Origin: Macquaria australasica
Taxonomy: Eukaryota; Chordata; Actinopteri; Centrarchiformes; Percichthyidae
Length of the DNA stretch: 64,000 bases
NCBI GenBank assembly: GCA_005408345.1
Contig: SEMN01000027.1
Location: forward strand, 1,059,501 to 1,123,500
Direction of reading: 5' to 3'
In this document: in pieces, positions 26,565-40,900 of the stretch
Layout of the letters: every line of letters starts with the position of its first letter
Numbering within the stretch: position 1 is the stretch's first letter
The notes under the pieces: model-generated
What the model was told of the DNA's origin: nothing
Database searches by the model: none
Seen by the model: the letters and a program-made list of their open reading frames with translations, nothing else
Position numbers and translations under genes: made by a program

Positions 26565-29500
26565 CGGGAGCTTGTGAGGGAGAGTGAGAGAAGAGCGGTG
26601 GAGAGAAAGACTGATGAGAGGGAGAGAAAGAGAGAGATGGGAAGAGGAAATGATAGAGGATAAAGGCAGATATGGAGAGACAGAGGGGACTTCTCTCTGT
26701 GACATGACAGGAGGGAAATGAAGCTGGCGAATGAGGACACAGTGGAGATGGAGGTTTGAGGAGGGGTCTCTGTACTGCAGAGACAGGTGCACCTACAACC
26801 TTAATCTCACCAGGAAAACATAAATGTGGGTTCGCCCGAGCCATAAAGCAAATTGGACTGCATCAAACTGGAACAGAGGGCAGCCAATATAAGACACAGG
26901 AAGGGGAGAGTGGGGTAATACATCATGGGGATGCTGTGGCTAAACTGCTATTCATAAGCACTACGCTAAAAGCTAATAAGGGCAGGATGTGTTCGCCTGC
27001 CAGACAGAACATAAACAAGCCTCAATGTCCTGTCAGTTCGGAGCGGATAGAGAACCACAGAGTGAGATACCAGTGATATGATACTTTTAACAAAAGGTCA
27101 TTTTGCTGGACACACTCGAGCCGACAAATTGAATTAAAAAGAGCACGGCTACATATAAAACCTGTAAATAGCCTGTAAACATCTTAAAGGATTGGTTTGA
27201 CATTTGGGGGAATACGCTTATGCGCTTTACAGTATGTCTGTACAATAAATATGAAGCTACCACCAGCAGCCGGTTAGCTTCGCTTAGCATAAGAAAACAG
27301 AGGGTAAAAACAGCTAGCTTGGCTCTGTCCTAAGCTAACAAAGCCTACAAGCACCACCTACTAAATCTAACTAATTAACTCATTATATCTTGTTCGTTTA
27401 ATCAACACAAAATCTTAAGTGTTGAAATGACACGTTGAAGTTTTATAGGGAGTGTTGTTGTCACCGTGAGGAACTACCATACCATAAAACTACAACGTGT
27501 GGTTTTTACACTGCGGTTTTTGTATGGATTAAACAAACGAGATATAATGTGTTAATTAGTTTACAGGTGCTGGTAGGAGGATTTGTTGAGTTTGGACAGA
27601 GCCAGGCTAGCTGTTTTGCCAGTGTTTATGCTAAGCTAAGCTAAGCTAAACGGCTGCTGGCTCTAGCTTCATCTTTAGAGTACAGACATGAAAGTGGTGT
27701 CGATCTTCTCATCTAACTCTCCACAAGAAAACGAATAAGCATATTTCCCAAAATGTCACACTGTTCCTTTAATAAGCCAGTTCACTGGTAGTCACGCATG
27801 AGATAACAGCAGCATCCCAATATCAGCCTATCTCACACGGAGGTGCAGGCAAATCACACACAGAAAATGTAAGCCTATGGGTGCAGGAACAAAGGCATAA
27901 ATGTGTGTGTTTGTGTGTGTAAAGCGAGACATGTGGCTTTGCAAGATCCTATAAAAACAGGAAAAGGTTCCCCAGAGATGAGAGGCTCTACATTAGTATG
28001 CGAAGTGTGGGTGTACCTGCATGCAATATGATGGTGATATTGTTTTTCATTGGTTTTGGTTATCCAGGAAACTTACTGAAGTACAATAATCAACCCAACA
28101 TGATGGTATGACACTAATGAGAAGTCTGTCAGTATATTGAGGCCACCAAACGAACACCCAAACATCTCATGGGTAGTGCATTTGCATTTAGCTTTTCATG
28201 AGTATAGACAGAAAATATACACTTTAGTAATTATGTTGGGAACATTTCTGCTGGCTAACCAAAAGTGTGCTCCATGCACGCCAGTCAGTGACAATATTGG
28301 ATGCCAAAACAGATTTCCTTCAACAATGCAAATACAACAAACCTGAAAAACAGGGTTGATGATGCATCATGACTCATCTGGTGGCAAGTGGCCATGGTGA
28401 CCGCTTTTTAATCTGTAATTACCTAATGGTGCATCTGTCCACAAGGGCATCCAAATGAAACCCGTTTCCCTGGGCAGGTAACCAAATGGTTCTACTGGGG
28501 CAGAAAAGTTAAACTAATGCTGCATAATGCCCGTCCAGTCTACTTCTGATCATTATAAAAAAAAATACAGTTTTACAAAACTATATTTAAAGCATTTAAC
28601 TTGATACACATGTTGCACAATGTGATTTGTCACTATGTAGTTGGCTCTCACCTTTGCCATTCTCCACATCCTGAGAGGCAATGACGAACCCAAAGCCCTC
28701 TCCTGGCTTCCTCCTCAGCTCCACATCAAACCCTCTGAGCGGTCGAGTTTGTTCACCACCCGGCCTCTCCAGACCGGAATCAGGTACTGGGACACCGCCT
28801 GCCTCGTCCTCCAGGCCCGTGTTGATCCAGTCTTTGGGTTCCATGGTCAGCGTCACAGGAATCGACTCCAAGAAACTGGTGCTCTGGATCAGAGAGGAGC
28901 GCTGGGGATGGAGGGGCGCTGGGGATGGAGGGGCGCTAATGGAAGTCCGGGGCATAGGCAGTGCTTCTGGGAGTGCAGAGGAGTTGTCTGAACCAACAGG
29001 TGGAGGAGGGGGGCGGAGGAGAGGCGGAGGGAGTCTCCGCATGGAGCAGGGGGAGACGGTTGAATGATAGATGCCTGATAATGAGACAGAAGAAGTGTGA
29101 AATGAATCCAGCCACAGTTAATATTTGTCTGTCAGTTGCTAAAATCAATGAGTCATTTACCTCCTCTGTAAACCAACAAGATGACTTCTGCCAGTTTGGT
29201 GTGTTCCAGGAGAACTGTTTGTACCTGTCAACAAACATATAATTATATTGTGACACCTTTTAAGCCTGTGTTCATCTCTCAAACTGAATTAAAGCACCAC
29301 ACTGGTGATTAAGCATTTTTAACCCAGTGGTTCCCAACCTGGAGGCAGGGAGATTCATTATTTTTCAGACTTTTCTCTAAGTTTTGTTTTTTTGTGAAAT
29401 ACTGTGTAGTTTTATCTCTTCAGGCCGTCTGGGAAGGGAAAATCATCCTTTGATTGAACTGTTTACAATTCATGCACCCTGTAACAAGGGGTGGCAAGCA

Positions 29501-31872
29501 GACATTGCTTCATATTAAGCATAAAAGGTCGGGAACCACTGTTTTAACCCATCAACTATGAATTGTGCTTAGTTCACATTACTTCTCCCTCCCATTTGGT
29601 CCTCCACTACCTGTGCAAAGCTAAGACTCTGGACATCTGCTCCATTGATTTTGACAATAGCATCCCCTGGCTGCAGGGAGTTGCACTGCTTCCTGTCCCA
29701 GACTCTTTTCACTATAGTCATCCTGCCTCCTGGACCGCCAGCCGTCACGCTGAAGCCGAGTCCTCTGTCTCCTTCACTCTGGGCCAAGGCCACTGGCACC
29801 AGCTCCCCTCCGCTGAAACCGCCAACTCCACTGCCCATACTCATCGCCCCGGGAGAGGACACACTGCTGGGACTCGCAGTGGGGCTGGTGTTGCCATGGT
29901 AACCGTGGCGGGGGCTGTCAGGGGTGGGAGGAGGTCTGAGGTGGGAGGTCTGTGGCCTGAAGAGGCGGGAGTGAGCGCTGTGGGGGCCGCCGGGGGAGGA
30001 CATGGGCCTCCTCGGTGACTGAGGCAGCGGCAGCCGGGACCCCGACAGGGTGCAGGTGGACAGGTCACTCTCAGACGACTTGGATGTGCCGTAACGCAAA
30101 GGATGAGCGGGTGTTGAGAGGGAGTTATTGTTGTGGTTACGAATCATTGATGCCCTGATGAAAAAGAATGGGAGGAGTCAAAATCAATAATAATTCCAGT
30201 AAGTCTTTGCTTTGACAAATATTCTCATACTGAAAAGGTTAGGACTGCAACTAACGATTGTTTTCATTATCAATTAATCGGCCAATTACTTTCTCGATGA
30301 ATCATTTTAGACTATAAAATGTCAAAAAATGGGGAAAAATGCTTATCACAATTTCCTAAAACCCAAAGTGACATCTTCAAATTGCTTGTTTTGACCAACT
30401 AAAACCCAAAGACATTTATAGACATTTAATTGACTATCATATATGACAAAAGAAGAGAAGCTAATATTTGGCATTTTGGCTTAACAACGATGAATCGATT
30501 ATCAAAATAGTTGCTGAAAAAATGTTTTTTCGATTGACTAATTAATTAATTGACTTATGGTTGCAGCTCTAGAAATGTTAAATAAATGGATGAACTTGTT
30601 ATTAGATCCTACTGGTACTGTTGCTACCATTTCTGACCTACCACTGCAGCCTGCTGTATATACAAGATGCATTTTCTCTCATTATTTGAACAAAAGGTAA
30701 CTAGTAAAATGCTACCACACCAGAATCCCTCACTTATTATTGGGTTAAATCTCATTTCCCATTGAGTCTCATTTGAATCTCAGAGCTCATTTCCTGCAGC
30801 TGTGGACCTCAGAGAGATCAGTCTTATTTGGAAAAACTGAATTTGAATATGTGAGCTTTCATATCATACTTAAAATCAATACTATTCAAAGTCACTGCAA
30901 TCAACTGCTAATTGTTTTAATTAAACACCTCAAGAAGGGCATTACAAATTTAAATGAATGCACCTCAAAAGCACAATCTCTGTAGGAACCTCCTTTGTGC
31001 CGTATACGTGTAGGTGTTACCTGTGCGAACCAATGGCAGAAACAACTTCACTGTCGCTCTGGCTAGCAAGCGTTGGGTCGAATGACTGCAGCCTGGCTAA
31101 ACTTCTCAGGGACCGAGGAGGACGCACAGGGGAGGAAGAGTCAGCGTTGCTCGTACTGGAGCGTCTGTATGAGGACGGCTGTTTGGAAGCGAAAGACATG
31201 GCGTTTCCATTAGCGTCTAGAGTCACCCCTGGCTCCATGTAGCTCCCGTCACCGTGGACCCCGTTAAAGTTAAAGTGCTGGGTGTGGGGAGTGGGTGTCG
31301 GGAGGCGAGGTGGTAGGTGAAGAGGCTGAGGCTGGGTGGTGGTGGGTGGTAGGATGGGGTCCCCGCTGTCCAGTAGCCTTGGCGGGGGCTGCTTGGGACA
31401 ACCGTCGTGGTTGTAGAGCATGGGATACCCTCTTCTAACCTCTACATCCACACTGTGGCCCACAGGCACCGACTTGAGCATCTCTACCACCTCTTTGTGA
31501 GACACTCCCAAAACACAGACGTCATTGATGTACACCAGGATGTCCGCTAGTAAAGCACAAAAGAAAGCACATGGATAGAGATATCATTACAACAATATAA
31601 TATAATACTACATTTTTAATCATCTCCAGCAAACATACACACATTTCTACCTTTGTATTTACATCCGCTTTTATGTATTACTGCTTCAGCTTTATTTTTT
31701 TACCATTTTCATATGCTTGAGTGTGCAGATAAGTGTAGTTTGCAAATGAAACTGAGCGTTTTGTGTGGGAGTTGACTAATCCAACCAACTAATCCCTCTA
31801 AACCAACCTATTAACAGATATGAACTACATCAGTCCCTGCAGAGACATCTGGCTGTATGGGCATTTGTGTGC

Positions 31873-31939
<67 letters not shown>

Positions 31940-34900
31940 CGTGTGTGTGTGTGTGTGTGCGTGCGTGTGTGAAGTGGATGTGCACCGTATGCGTGTGTTA
32001 TGATCGCTTGATTATGGTGTGCTAGCACTGAGGATTAAGGACTGATTGTGATATACACTTTGCTATGGGAGATCAGAAAATTCCAGAAGTATAATCCTAA
32101 AGAGTGGAGACAGAGAACTAGAGAGATAAAACACACCGCTGATTAAAATATTTTCTGCTTTGCAAGATTTCAGCAACCATAGTTGCACAGTTCTCAGTCT
32201 GCAGCTGTGGCAAGTGTTGCACTATTACTAATAATATAAGTATTGTCTTTGTGTCTGAGAATGTGTCTCCTCCTCTTTTCAGCTGATCTCACATTTCTTT
32301 TTTAGCAGCTAGCTTTCTCATGCAGTAATTATCCCTTGTTCATTGTCATTTTTACCTGTCTTGAGCGCTGAGGGTCCACTTGCAGTCACACTGTAGACCT
32401 GGAGGAACTCTCTTGGCCTGCTGCCCCCGACAATATTGAAACCAAACCCTCTGGAGCCCTTGGTCAAGTGTGTGTGCACAGGGAAACCCCTCAGCTCCCC
32501 AGGCAGGTCGGTGAACCCTGGTAGTAACAGAAATATACAGAGACACAGAGAGAGAGAGAGGATGAGATAATGATGATGCTTACCTCCGAGGAAAAGTCGT
32601 AAAAGTCTTCAAGGCAGCAAGGATTAAAAAAAACAACAACAACACCAGAGTGATATCAGAGAAAGAGAGGAGTGATAACAGTTTCAGTCCTGTGTGTTTA
32701 TACGACTAAATAGTTATAACTGACGGGTTGTAGGAGTGAGGGAAAAGGGAGCGAGAGAGTCAGAAAACCAATTGCCAGATGGCTTTTAACAAAAAAAAAA
32801 TACCTATAAATAAATAGACGTGCACACAAACCAAAGTGTTTGGTGGAAAGATTGCATTAAGAGCAGAATCCTACCTCCTTAAAATCAGCACATAATCCAT
32901 CAGATTGGCCCAACTCAGTACTGTAATCTGGCTCTTTTTTATTTACTGTTTACTCTTACTTTGCATCACCAAATCTCTGGAAAACGTCAAAAAAGATTTT
33001 CCTTTTCCTTCCATTTTTTCTTCTTATTATAGCCCTATGTTTGAAAAGTGGAGCAGCAATCATTTTAAACTACATGAATTTAAACATTTGTCCACTCTAG
33101 CACATTACGACAGTATCCATTTGGATTCCACTTGTACCAGATTTTACAGCAATCCTTCCACATGCAGGTAATTAAGGCCATAATGAAGATTATGTCACCT
33201 TCTGCTGGTGACAGAAGTGTACTGCACTTTACTGAGACGAGCTGGAATCATAGCACTATAACAGATGGCTTTCTTACAGTTTGCAATCGGCCGTGTCAGA
33301 CAGACATCAAAAACTACATTATGTCCTTGTTCTTTTAACAGCGAATCATGTGACCAAATTATGAAATTAAGTTGCCAGTCACATGCCATCCACGTGTCGA
33401 CCCTGCCAGCCGCAGCAGTCAGTCTGGCTCTTTGCCAGCAGCTCCGAGCTTTAGGCCTTAATCACTTACATGTCTCTGTTCAGCTAAAAGCTCACTCCAT
33501 CTCATTTGACTCTAACAAGCTGGCTGTGTCTGTTACTTTCGTTCTTGACAAATATGTAGATTAATTTAGGCTGTTCAACAGTTAAGTGTGTCACCGGTGT
33601 TTCAATAATTACATCCAGAGAAAGAGAGACGGGAAAGAGAGAAAGAAACAAAGAGGCTCACATTCATTTTTGTAGATGGTCTCCCTGCTTGAGGCTCGAG
33701 GACTCTGCCAGCTGGTCCTCTTTGGGTTGCGACTTGGAGAGACAAAGGAGGAAAGCAGAAGAAAAGCCTCCCTCTTCAGAAACACAATAGTATTCAATAG
33801 AAAATGACAGAATTGGAATTCAATACACTCAGAACAGACATGCCTGCCATTGATAGTCATGACAACTTTGCACAGCAGCTCTACTGTCAGAGCATGTTTA
33901 AAGGAATAGTTCGACATTTTGGGATATACGCATATTCACTTTCTTGCAGAGAGTTAGATGAGAAGATCGATACCTCTCTCGTATCTGTCCGTTAAATATG
34001 AAGCTGGAGCCAGGAGACAGTTAGCTTAGCTTAGCATAAACACTTGATACAGGGGGAAACAGCTAGCCTGGCTCTGTCCAAAGGTAACAAAGTCTGCCTA
34101 TCAGCACCTCTAAATCTCATAAAATAACATGCTATGTTTGTCAAAGTTTGTTTTCCTCTTGAATAGTGTATTAGTATAATATTGTTTCCCTCCCCTTCAA
34201 ATAGTGTTTCCTCTACCGTTGACCTCCGTGGCTGGGGTTAAGGCTTAGGTTAGGTTATGGTTAGGCATTATAGAGTTAACTGGTTGCAGTATGTTGCAAG
34301 ATAAGCGTATATGTGTATTTTACTTATTTTAAATATAGAACTTATTCCTTTAACAGATTTGTGAAGAACAGGTAGATACTCACTCTATGTAGTGAGACTC
34401 TCCCGGGTCACTGAAGGCCTGCTCCCAGTGATCAGGCATCACACCTCTCACCCTGGCACCACTTCTGCTGCCGACGACCCCGTTCTGTATGACACGACCA
34501 TCCCCGCTGCTGGATGGCCGGGGCCGACCGGGGGACCGATGGCCAGGAGGGACGCTGCTGCTGAGACCTGCAGAGCCTCCTGTAATTATAATGACAAGAA
34601 AGAGTGTTGAAAATTTAAAATTGAACAGTAATATATTATTTAACAGATGCAGTAGGTGGAAAAGTTTCTCCTGCAATCTGTAACGACCTGATGCCGGCGA
34701 TTGACAGGCAAAAAGACCTGAGGTCAGCATCTCGGCCGGCTTTGTCCTCCCTCTAAGGAGGCAGAGTGTGTGACCATGCATGTCACACTACCAGCGGAGG
34801 AGAAAAATAAGCATTTTTTTTGCCTAGCTGTCCTTGTAGCTGTCCTTCAGCTGTGAGCTCCAGCATGGATCTGAGAGATGTCGGACATAACACGGGGTCC

Positions 34901-37900
34901 TGAGTCCTGCTGCACATGACAAGTGCTGCCGAACCCATCCACCCACACAGCATCACTTCAGAAGATGACTCAGCAGAGGTCATGGTGTTGGATGGCTCTC
35001 TCATACTCCATCCTGCCTGCATCCTGCATTCAACCCCCACCAAGTCCAGGCTGCCTGCTGCCCTACCTGCCTGTTTGGAGCACGTCTCTAACTATCTGGA
35101 TCTCTGCCTGCCTGCGTTTCTCACCTCCCACTCAGCCCGCTTCTCTCTCTTATCTTCAGTACCATCCTGGCTTCCTGCCTCCACCTTTCCTAACACTCAG
35201 CCTCCCCTACCTGCCTCCACCACCACCCTATGTCGCTGCCTTCCTCCCTTAACACTACACATCTAATCTCATACTCGCCTTCTGTTCAGCTTCTAGTTTC
35301 TTGTTGCCATCACTTCTCCAACTCTCCAGCACTGCCTTCATGATTTTATCTGCATAGATGACGTGATTAACAGCAGTGGAAAGTACAGTTTGGAGGTACT
35401 TGCACTTGTACTACATTTTATGCAATACCATTTTATGAAATATTGTACTTTTTTCTCCACTATATTTATTTGACTGCTATAGTTCCTGCATACTTTGGAG
35501 ACAACTACATATCATAACCTTATAAAATACCATGCAATATCAAATGTGATTTCAGTGGTTCCCTAACTATTTAGGTAGTGTCTAATTGGGGTCCCTTGCC
35601 ACGTTTCAGTTGTCTATAAGTTTTTAGCTGTTCCATCAAAGAGACATTTCCCCTCTAAACTTCTCAAATGGTTTCATTTAATTAACTATTCAAGGCCCAA
35701 TGAGGTCAAATGAATTAATATTTCACGAAAAGGCAAAGATGTGATGTGAAAACTTGAGGCTGCCAGTGCATATACACTGAGAATGGGCTTTCCAGTGAAG
35801 TAGGAGACATGTTGTGTCCAGCAGGAAAACTTTAGAAATGAACAACATTTGCATATTCATAGATTCTGGAATTTTTAATGAGCTAGAAGGAGTAGATGCC
35901 TTTTTAAGGATTTTAATGTGGAAATTATACTTTTGTGTGGAAAAAAACACATCAGACACACATTATTGTTCCAAGCAGACTATTTGTATATATGTTTTAA
36001 TACATGTCTGGAGGGGATCTTTAAGTAGGATTTTAAATGCAGGACATTTACTTGTAATGGAGTATTTTTACATTGTTGCATTGGTGCTTTTACTTGAATA
36101 AAGGATCTGGATGCTTCTTCTACGACTGGTGATCAGTAAGCCGTTTAAGCCTTCTGTTTAACATAATAAACCATGTCTGGTACAATGACTCATCCTTCAC
36201 ATTTACAGTAAAAAAGAAAAAGTTTTTGCCTTATGATAGGAAAAAAATCTACAACGACCGTGTGTTGGCTATTCCAGCGTTAGGTGAGAATAATGATTTA
36301 ATTCGAACACTTTCTGCTTCCTTGTCACATGACTTCCTCAGTGTTTTCCCTCAGCTCCCTGTGTGCAGGCTTGCCTATCTGCTTACCTCCCTGCCTGCTC
36401 GACCTAAGGCAGCCTGACCTTCCTTTGGAGGTGATCCAGCAATCGATGAGGCCACAGCCCCACTGAGAGTTTAGAGCATACTAATCGTGCTAATGATTGA
36501 TTAATTTGGGTATCAGAGACTGGAGCTATAGATACAGGGACAATGCAGTATTTAGCTGCTGGCTACTATACAGGGCTTAACAGATACATTTTCTACTGGC
36601 GCTATGTCTGAAAAACTATAAAAAAGGGCCCCAATAACTATGTAATACTCCACTTATGATACTATTAACAGCCGATTACCTCTTGCTGTTTCCTTCAGAT
36701 TTACATTCATGACCTTGCCCACACATGCTGTCACCAGAGCAGCTTTAGCGATACTTGCCTGACAAGCCCGAGTCATCCTCGCTGTTCTCGCCGTCCTCTG
36801 CAGTCTTCTCCAGGTTGCTGAGCGATTTGCTGCGTGTGCGGAAGTTTCTGAGGAGGTTGCGGTGTTCCTGGTAGGTGATGGGGGGGCTGTCTGCGCTGAT
36901 GTGAACGGGCCGAGGCGTGCCGTAGTAATTCCCTGAGACAGAGAAGGACAGGAGAAGGAAAGCCTTGCCTTGAGAAATGGAATTACAGTTGCTCAAAACA
37001 AATGTCATATTATATTGTGGAATAAGATGAACTGCCCTGTGTTGTAAGTAAAATCTATTGGCATAAATCTAAAGGTGGCACACAGTCTGCATTAACAAGT
37101 AACTGAGTTCCAATCTGATATTAGTTCATGAGGTAAATAAATATATTTTACATTCAGATATTCAGTAGCATAGTGGGTTCTGCATGTATGTGCATTATGT
37201 ATCCCCTGAGATCATCTACTGTACATGTTCTATATTCTCAGTTCAAGCCATCTGCTCCAGCTGCTAAAGAAGAAATCAAATTACCTCCAACCCTCCATTT
37301 GGAGATCCAAATGGGTTGAGGGGAAACATTAGATTACTCAACTCAACAACAAGGTCACCAGCCATCACCACTTCTGATTGCTTTGCTGTAGCGATGTGTC
37401 TGTCAATGTCAGTTATGTTATAAATTATGGATGCTAATGTATGGAGGCTTTTTAATCAGAGGGAGCACTCTGACCCTTGGGGCTGGAGTCTACAGGGAGC
37501 TGAGCAACACCTGAGTAATCTAATGGCATTAATATGCATAAAGACTAAAGTTGGCTGTCCAACTGACTGTCCATTCACCACAACCAAAAACTGTCACTAA
37601 ATGTTCTTTATTGGTAGGGAACACAGTGAGTATATTAAAAAGAAGGAAAAAATTTAATAGTTTGACATTTTTGGAAATACACTTATTTGCTTTCTTGCCA
37701 GTTAAACGAGAAGAATGACACCACTCTCATATGTATATCATAGAGGAGCTCGTAGGCGGATTTTGTTACCTTTGTTACCTCCGGACAGAGCCAGGCTGCT
37801 GTTTCCCCCTGTTTCCACTATTAATGCTAAGTTAAGCTAACCGACTGACGGCTGTAGCTTCATATTTACCATACAGACATGAGAGTGGTATCAATCTTTT

Positions 37901-40900
37901 CATTTAACTCTCTGCAAGAAGGCGAACAAGCATATTTCCCAAAATGTCAAACTATTCAACTAACTACTTCAACATACAACACAAAGATGTAATTGCTAAT
38001 AACTTGCAACCATAATACTACCATGTTATTATTTAGTGCAATGTATAATTCCACCTCTGTGCATTTAATTTTAACTAATAACTCAGTTAAATGATTATAT
38101 GTTTATGTAAATTTCCAGTATTTAAATTAAATACAGAGACATTTGAGCACACGTAATCAAGAAAAGAAAACGTACAAGCTGTGTTGTGATTATTATGCAT
38201 GATGAATCACCATGTAGTCTTTGAAGAGGAGTTAGGTGTTCAACCTCACCTTTGAGCTTTCCACTCTCAATCAGCGCCCCCGACTCCTCCAAGGAGAAGA
38301 ACTCCTCAATGGAGACAAAGTTGTAGTCTACCCCTGAGATTTCCCCATCTCTGGGCTGTCTGGTAGTACCTGGGAGAGGGAGACAACAGGAAATATTATG
38401 TCAAACATAAAGAGCCATGAGGCTAGAAATTCTGCAAGTTCTAACATGGATATGTCAATTAATCAAAGCCTTTTCCTCTCATCGGAGGTCATGAATCTGA
38501 GTTCAGTGTTTAAACGAAACAGCAATTCAGCAAACTATAAATAGTGCAAGCACAACATTAGTTTGACAAATGATATATAAGTGGTCCAACAAAAAGTAAC
38601 AACCTCACGGATCAATTCTGGTTGTATTTAAAGCTATAAGCAATCTAAAATCTTAATCTTAAAAGGAGTAAACAACTTTAATTAGGACAACAATTCATAA
38701 TTACAATTAACAAGTTATCTCTTTAATTACAGCATTTGGCTCTAGGTGTAAAGTCAGTCCCAGGTCAACAGAGCATCCACCCACAAACCCAAATGTGCCT
38801 TTTGGTATGAAGAGCACGATGATGACGGTAGGCATTTACCAGGGCCTCTTTGTTATGAACAGATCAATAAGAACAGAATTAAACATTAATGAGGCACTGT
38901 GAAAGTCTTAAAGTCTTTCTATCACCATCGCAAAGACGGAGCACTCGGGTGATCAATGGTCTGTCATCATAACTGATTAACATTGACCTTGGCCTGGAAG
39001 AGAGCAGTGAGTCCAAACCACGGCAGGAAAAGCATCCCGTCATTACAGAATCACAGAGGTAAGCCTCATGGTTTGCTGTAATTTGACCAAGATCTCCTCA
39101 CCACTGAATACATGTGCAGGCATGTAGTGTGAAATATATCACTTTTTTATATTACTCATTAAGTCAAATCTGGTGGAATCATTTTAATTTGCAAATTGAA
39201 CTACAAGGCGCCCGCTCTGACCTTGAGACAAGTCATTCATTTCCCCAAGACGTAATTACACCAAGCCCAAACTAAGGACGAATCTCTGTCCTTCTCCTGG
39301 AGGACCACATGTGATGTCAGTGTGGGGCCGACAGGAGGGAGTCACACCCAGCTACCATATAAAACCCATGATTAATGCACTGCTGTCGTGGGAGCAGCTC
39401 CCCCAGCCACAATGACACATGCAGGACTGCATGCACGCACACACAGACGTAGACCAACGATGAACACTCGCACACACTAAAAGCCAACTCACACATGTAG
39501 GCACACAGACACAAGGGGATGGAAACACAAACATTAGAGAGCATGAGGCATCTCCATCACCCTGACCTCTACTTTCTGTAGCACAAAGTGTGTATACTGT
39601 ACAGTATGTGTCCTGATCACCCACACAGGTTGAGGCACTGGACTAGCAGTTATAGCCAGCAGTTGTAATGCCATTTTTGTTGTTTTTGCACCTATATTTC
39701 CACCTGCTCTGACTAATTTTTAATCACCAAAGCCAAAGCAAAAAGCACTTTTCATGGCTCTAGATGGCAAAGATATACACACAGACCAGTCAAAAACCAC
39801 AAGAAAACATTTAAATGGGCTGCAACTAACGACTGTTTTCATTATCAATTAATCTGTCAGTTATTTTCTTGATGAATCGATTCATCATTTGGTCTATAAA
39901 ATGTCAGAAAATAGTGAAAAATGCATCACAATTTTGCTGGAAACGGAAACACTGAATGTTTAAAAAATGACATAATCACTTCATAAACATAATTGATTAT
40001 CAAAATTGTTGCTGACTAATTTTCTGTTGATCAACTAATCAATTCACTGACAAATCGTTTCAGCTCTAGTACACTTTTCCTTTGTAGCGCCTTGTGCTCT
40101 GTGCTTTCCAGAGAAGAGACAGTTTTCTCCAGAGAAGTTTGACCCTCACTTCCCGGCTCAGTTTGAAACTGTCTGGTGCTTTTAAAGGGGATGAGTATAT
40201 GTGTCCAATCAGTCCTGACTTTTTTCACGCTGCACCGGGGTTGTGTTTGCACCACACCACAAGCACATGTGTGCTTGCACCCAAAGTTTGTGCTTGCACC
40301 CACTTAAAGGAAATTAGAGGTCTCTGTGTCTAATTAAAGATCTGATAGCAAATCTCCTGATGACATCTGACGTGTGTGTAATTCTTCTCCTCCCCTCAGG
40401 ACACACAGTATCTCTCCAGCTGATATGGTGTGAGGCAGGGATTCATTATCTATGCACCCTCCTAGGAAATACATATGACATGTCAGCGGGGGGGCAAGAT
40501 GGATTATTGACATCTTCTTCTTTCCTGTCTGTCCCTGTAGGCGCCGCACACTGATCCCCTGGGAGAGGGGGGTGAGATAGGGATTCAAGAGGTAATTACA
40601 CAGAACTCTGTATCAACACCCAGAGAGAGCTGTCTGTCAAGATCATTGCACACAAATAGCTAACAATGAGTCGCACAGCTGAAAAGGCCACAGACGGTCT
40701 GCCTGACAACGCCGCAGCGAGCATATTAGAATAACTAAATGATGATGTTCCTTATCTGACTCACTCTGAAGACAATTAGGAAAGTCTTTTATGGAGGAGA
40801 CAGAGACACAGCCAGCCTTGAAACCATGACATTGGCTCTGAATCATCCAAGGGCACGCGAGAAATGTAATTATACAAATATGGATGGGAAGGTTCAGGAG

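Larger units (their letters stand above)
23728..28651 (-). other. magix: magix intron 12
   Basis: This 4.9-kb intron interrupts PDZ4. It contains CA-rich DNA around 25290-25420, two long GA tracts (26419-26452 and 26512-26560) and a foldback element (27185-27772). I see no further exon; phases on both sides (1 and 1) already join in frame. Confidence 0.75.

Noticed and set aside
26349..26844. Minus-strand frames of up to 147 codons rich in Ser and Leu
   Set aside because: They are produced by the GA/CT microsatellites and have no splice signals or family similarity.
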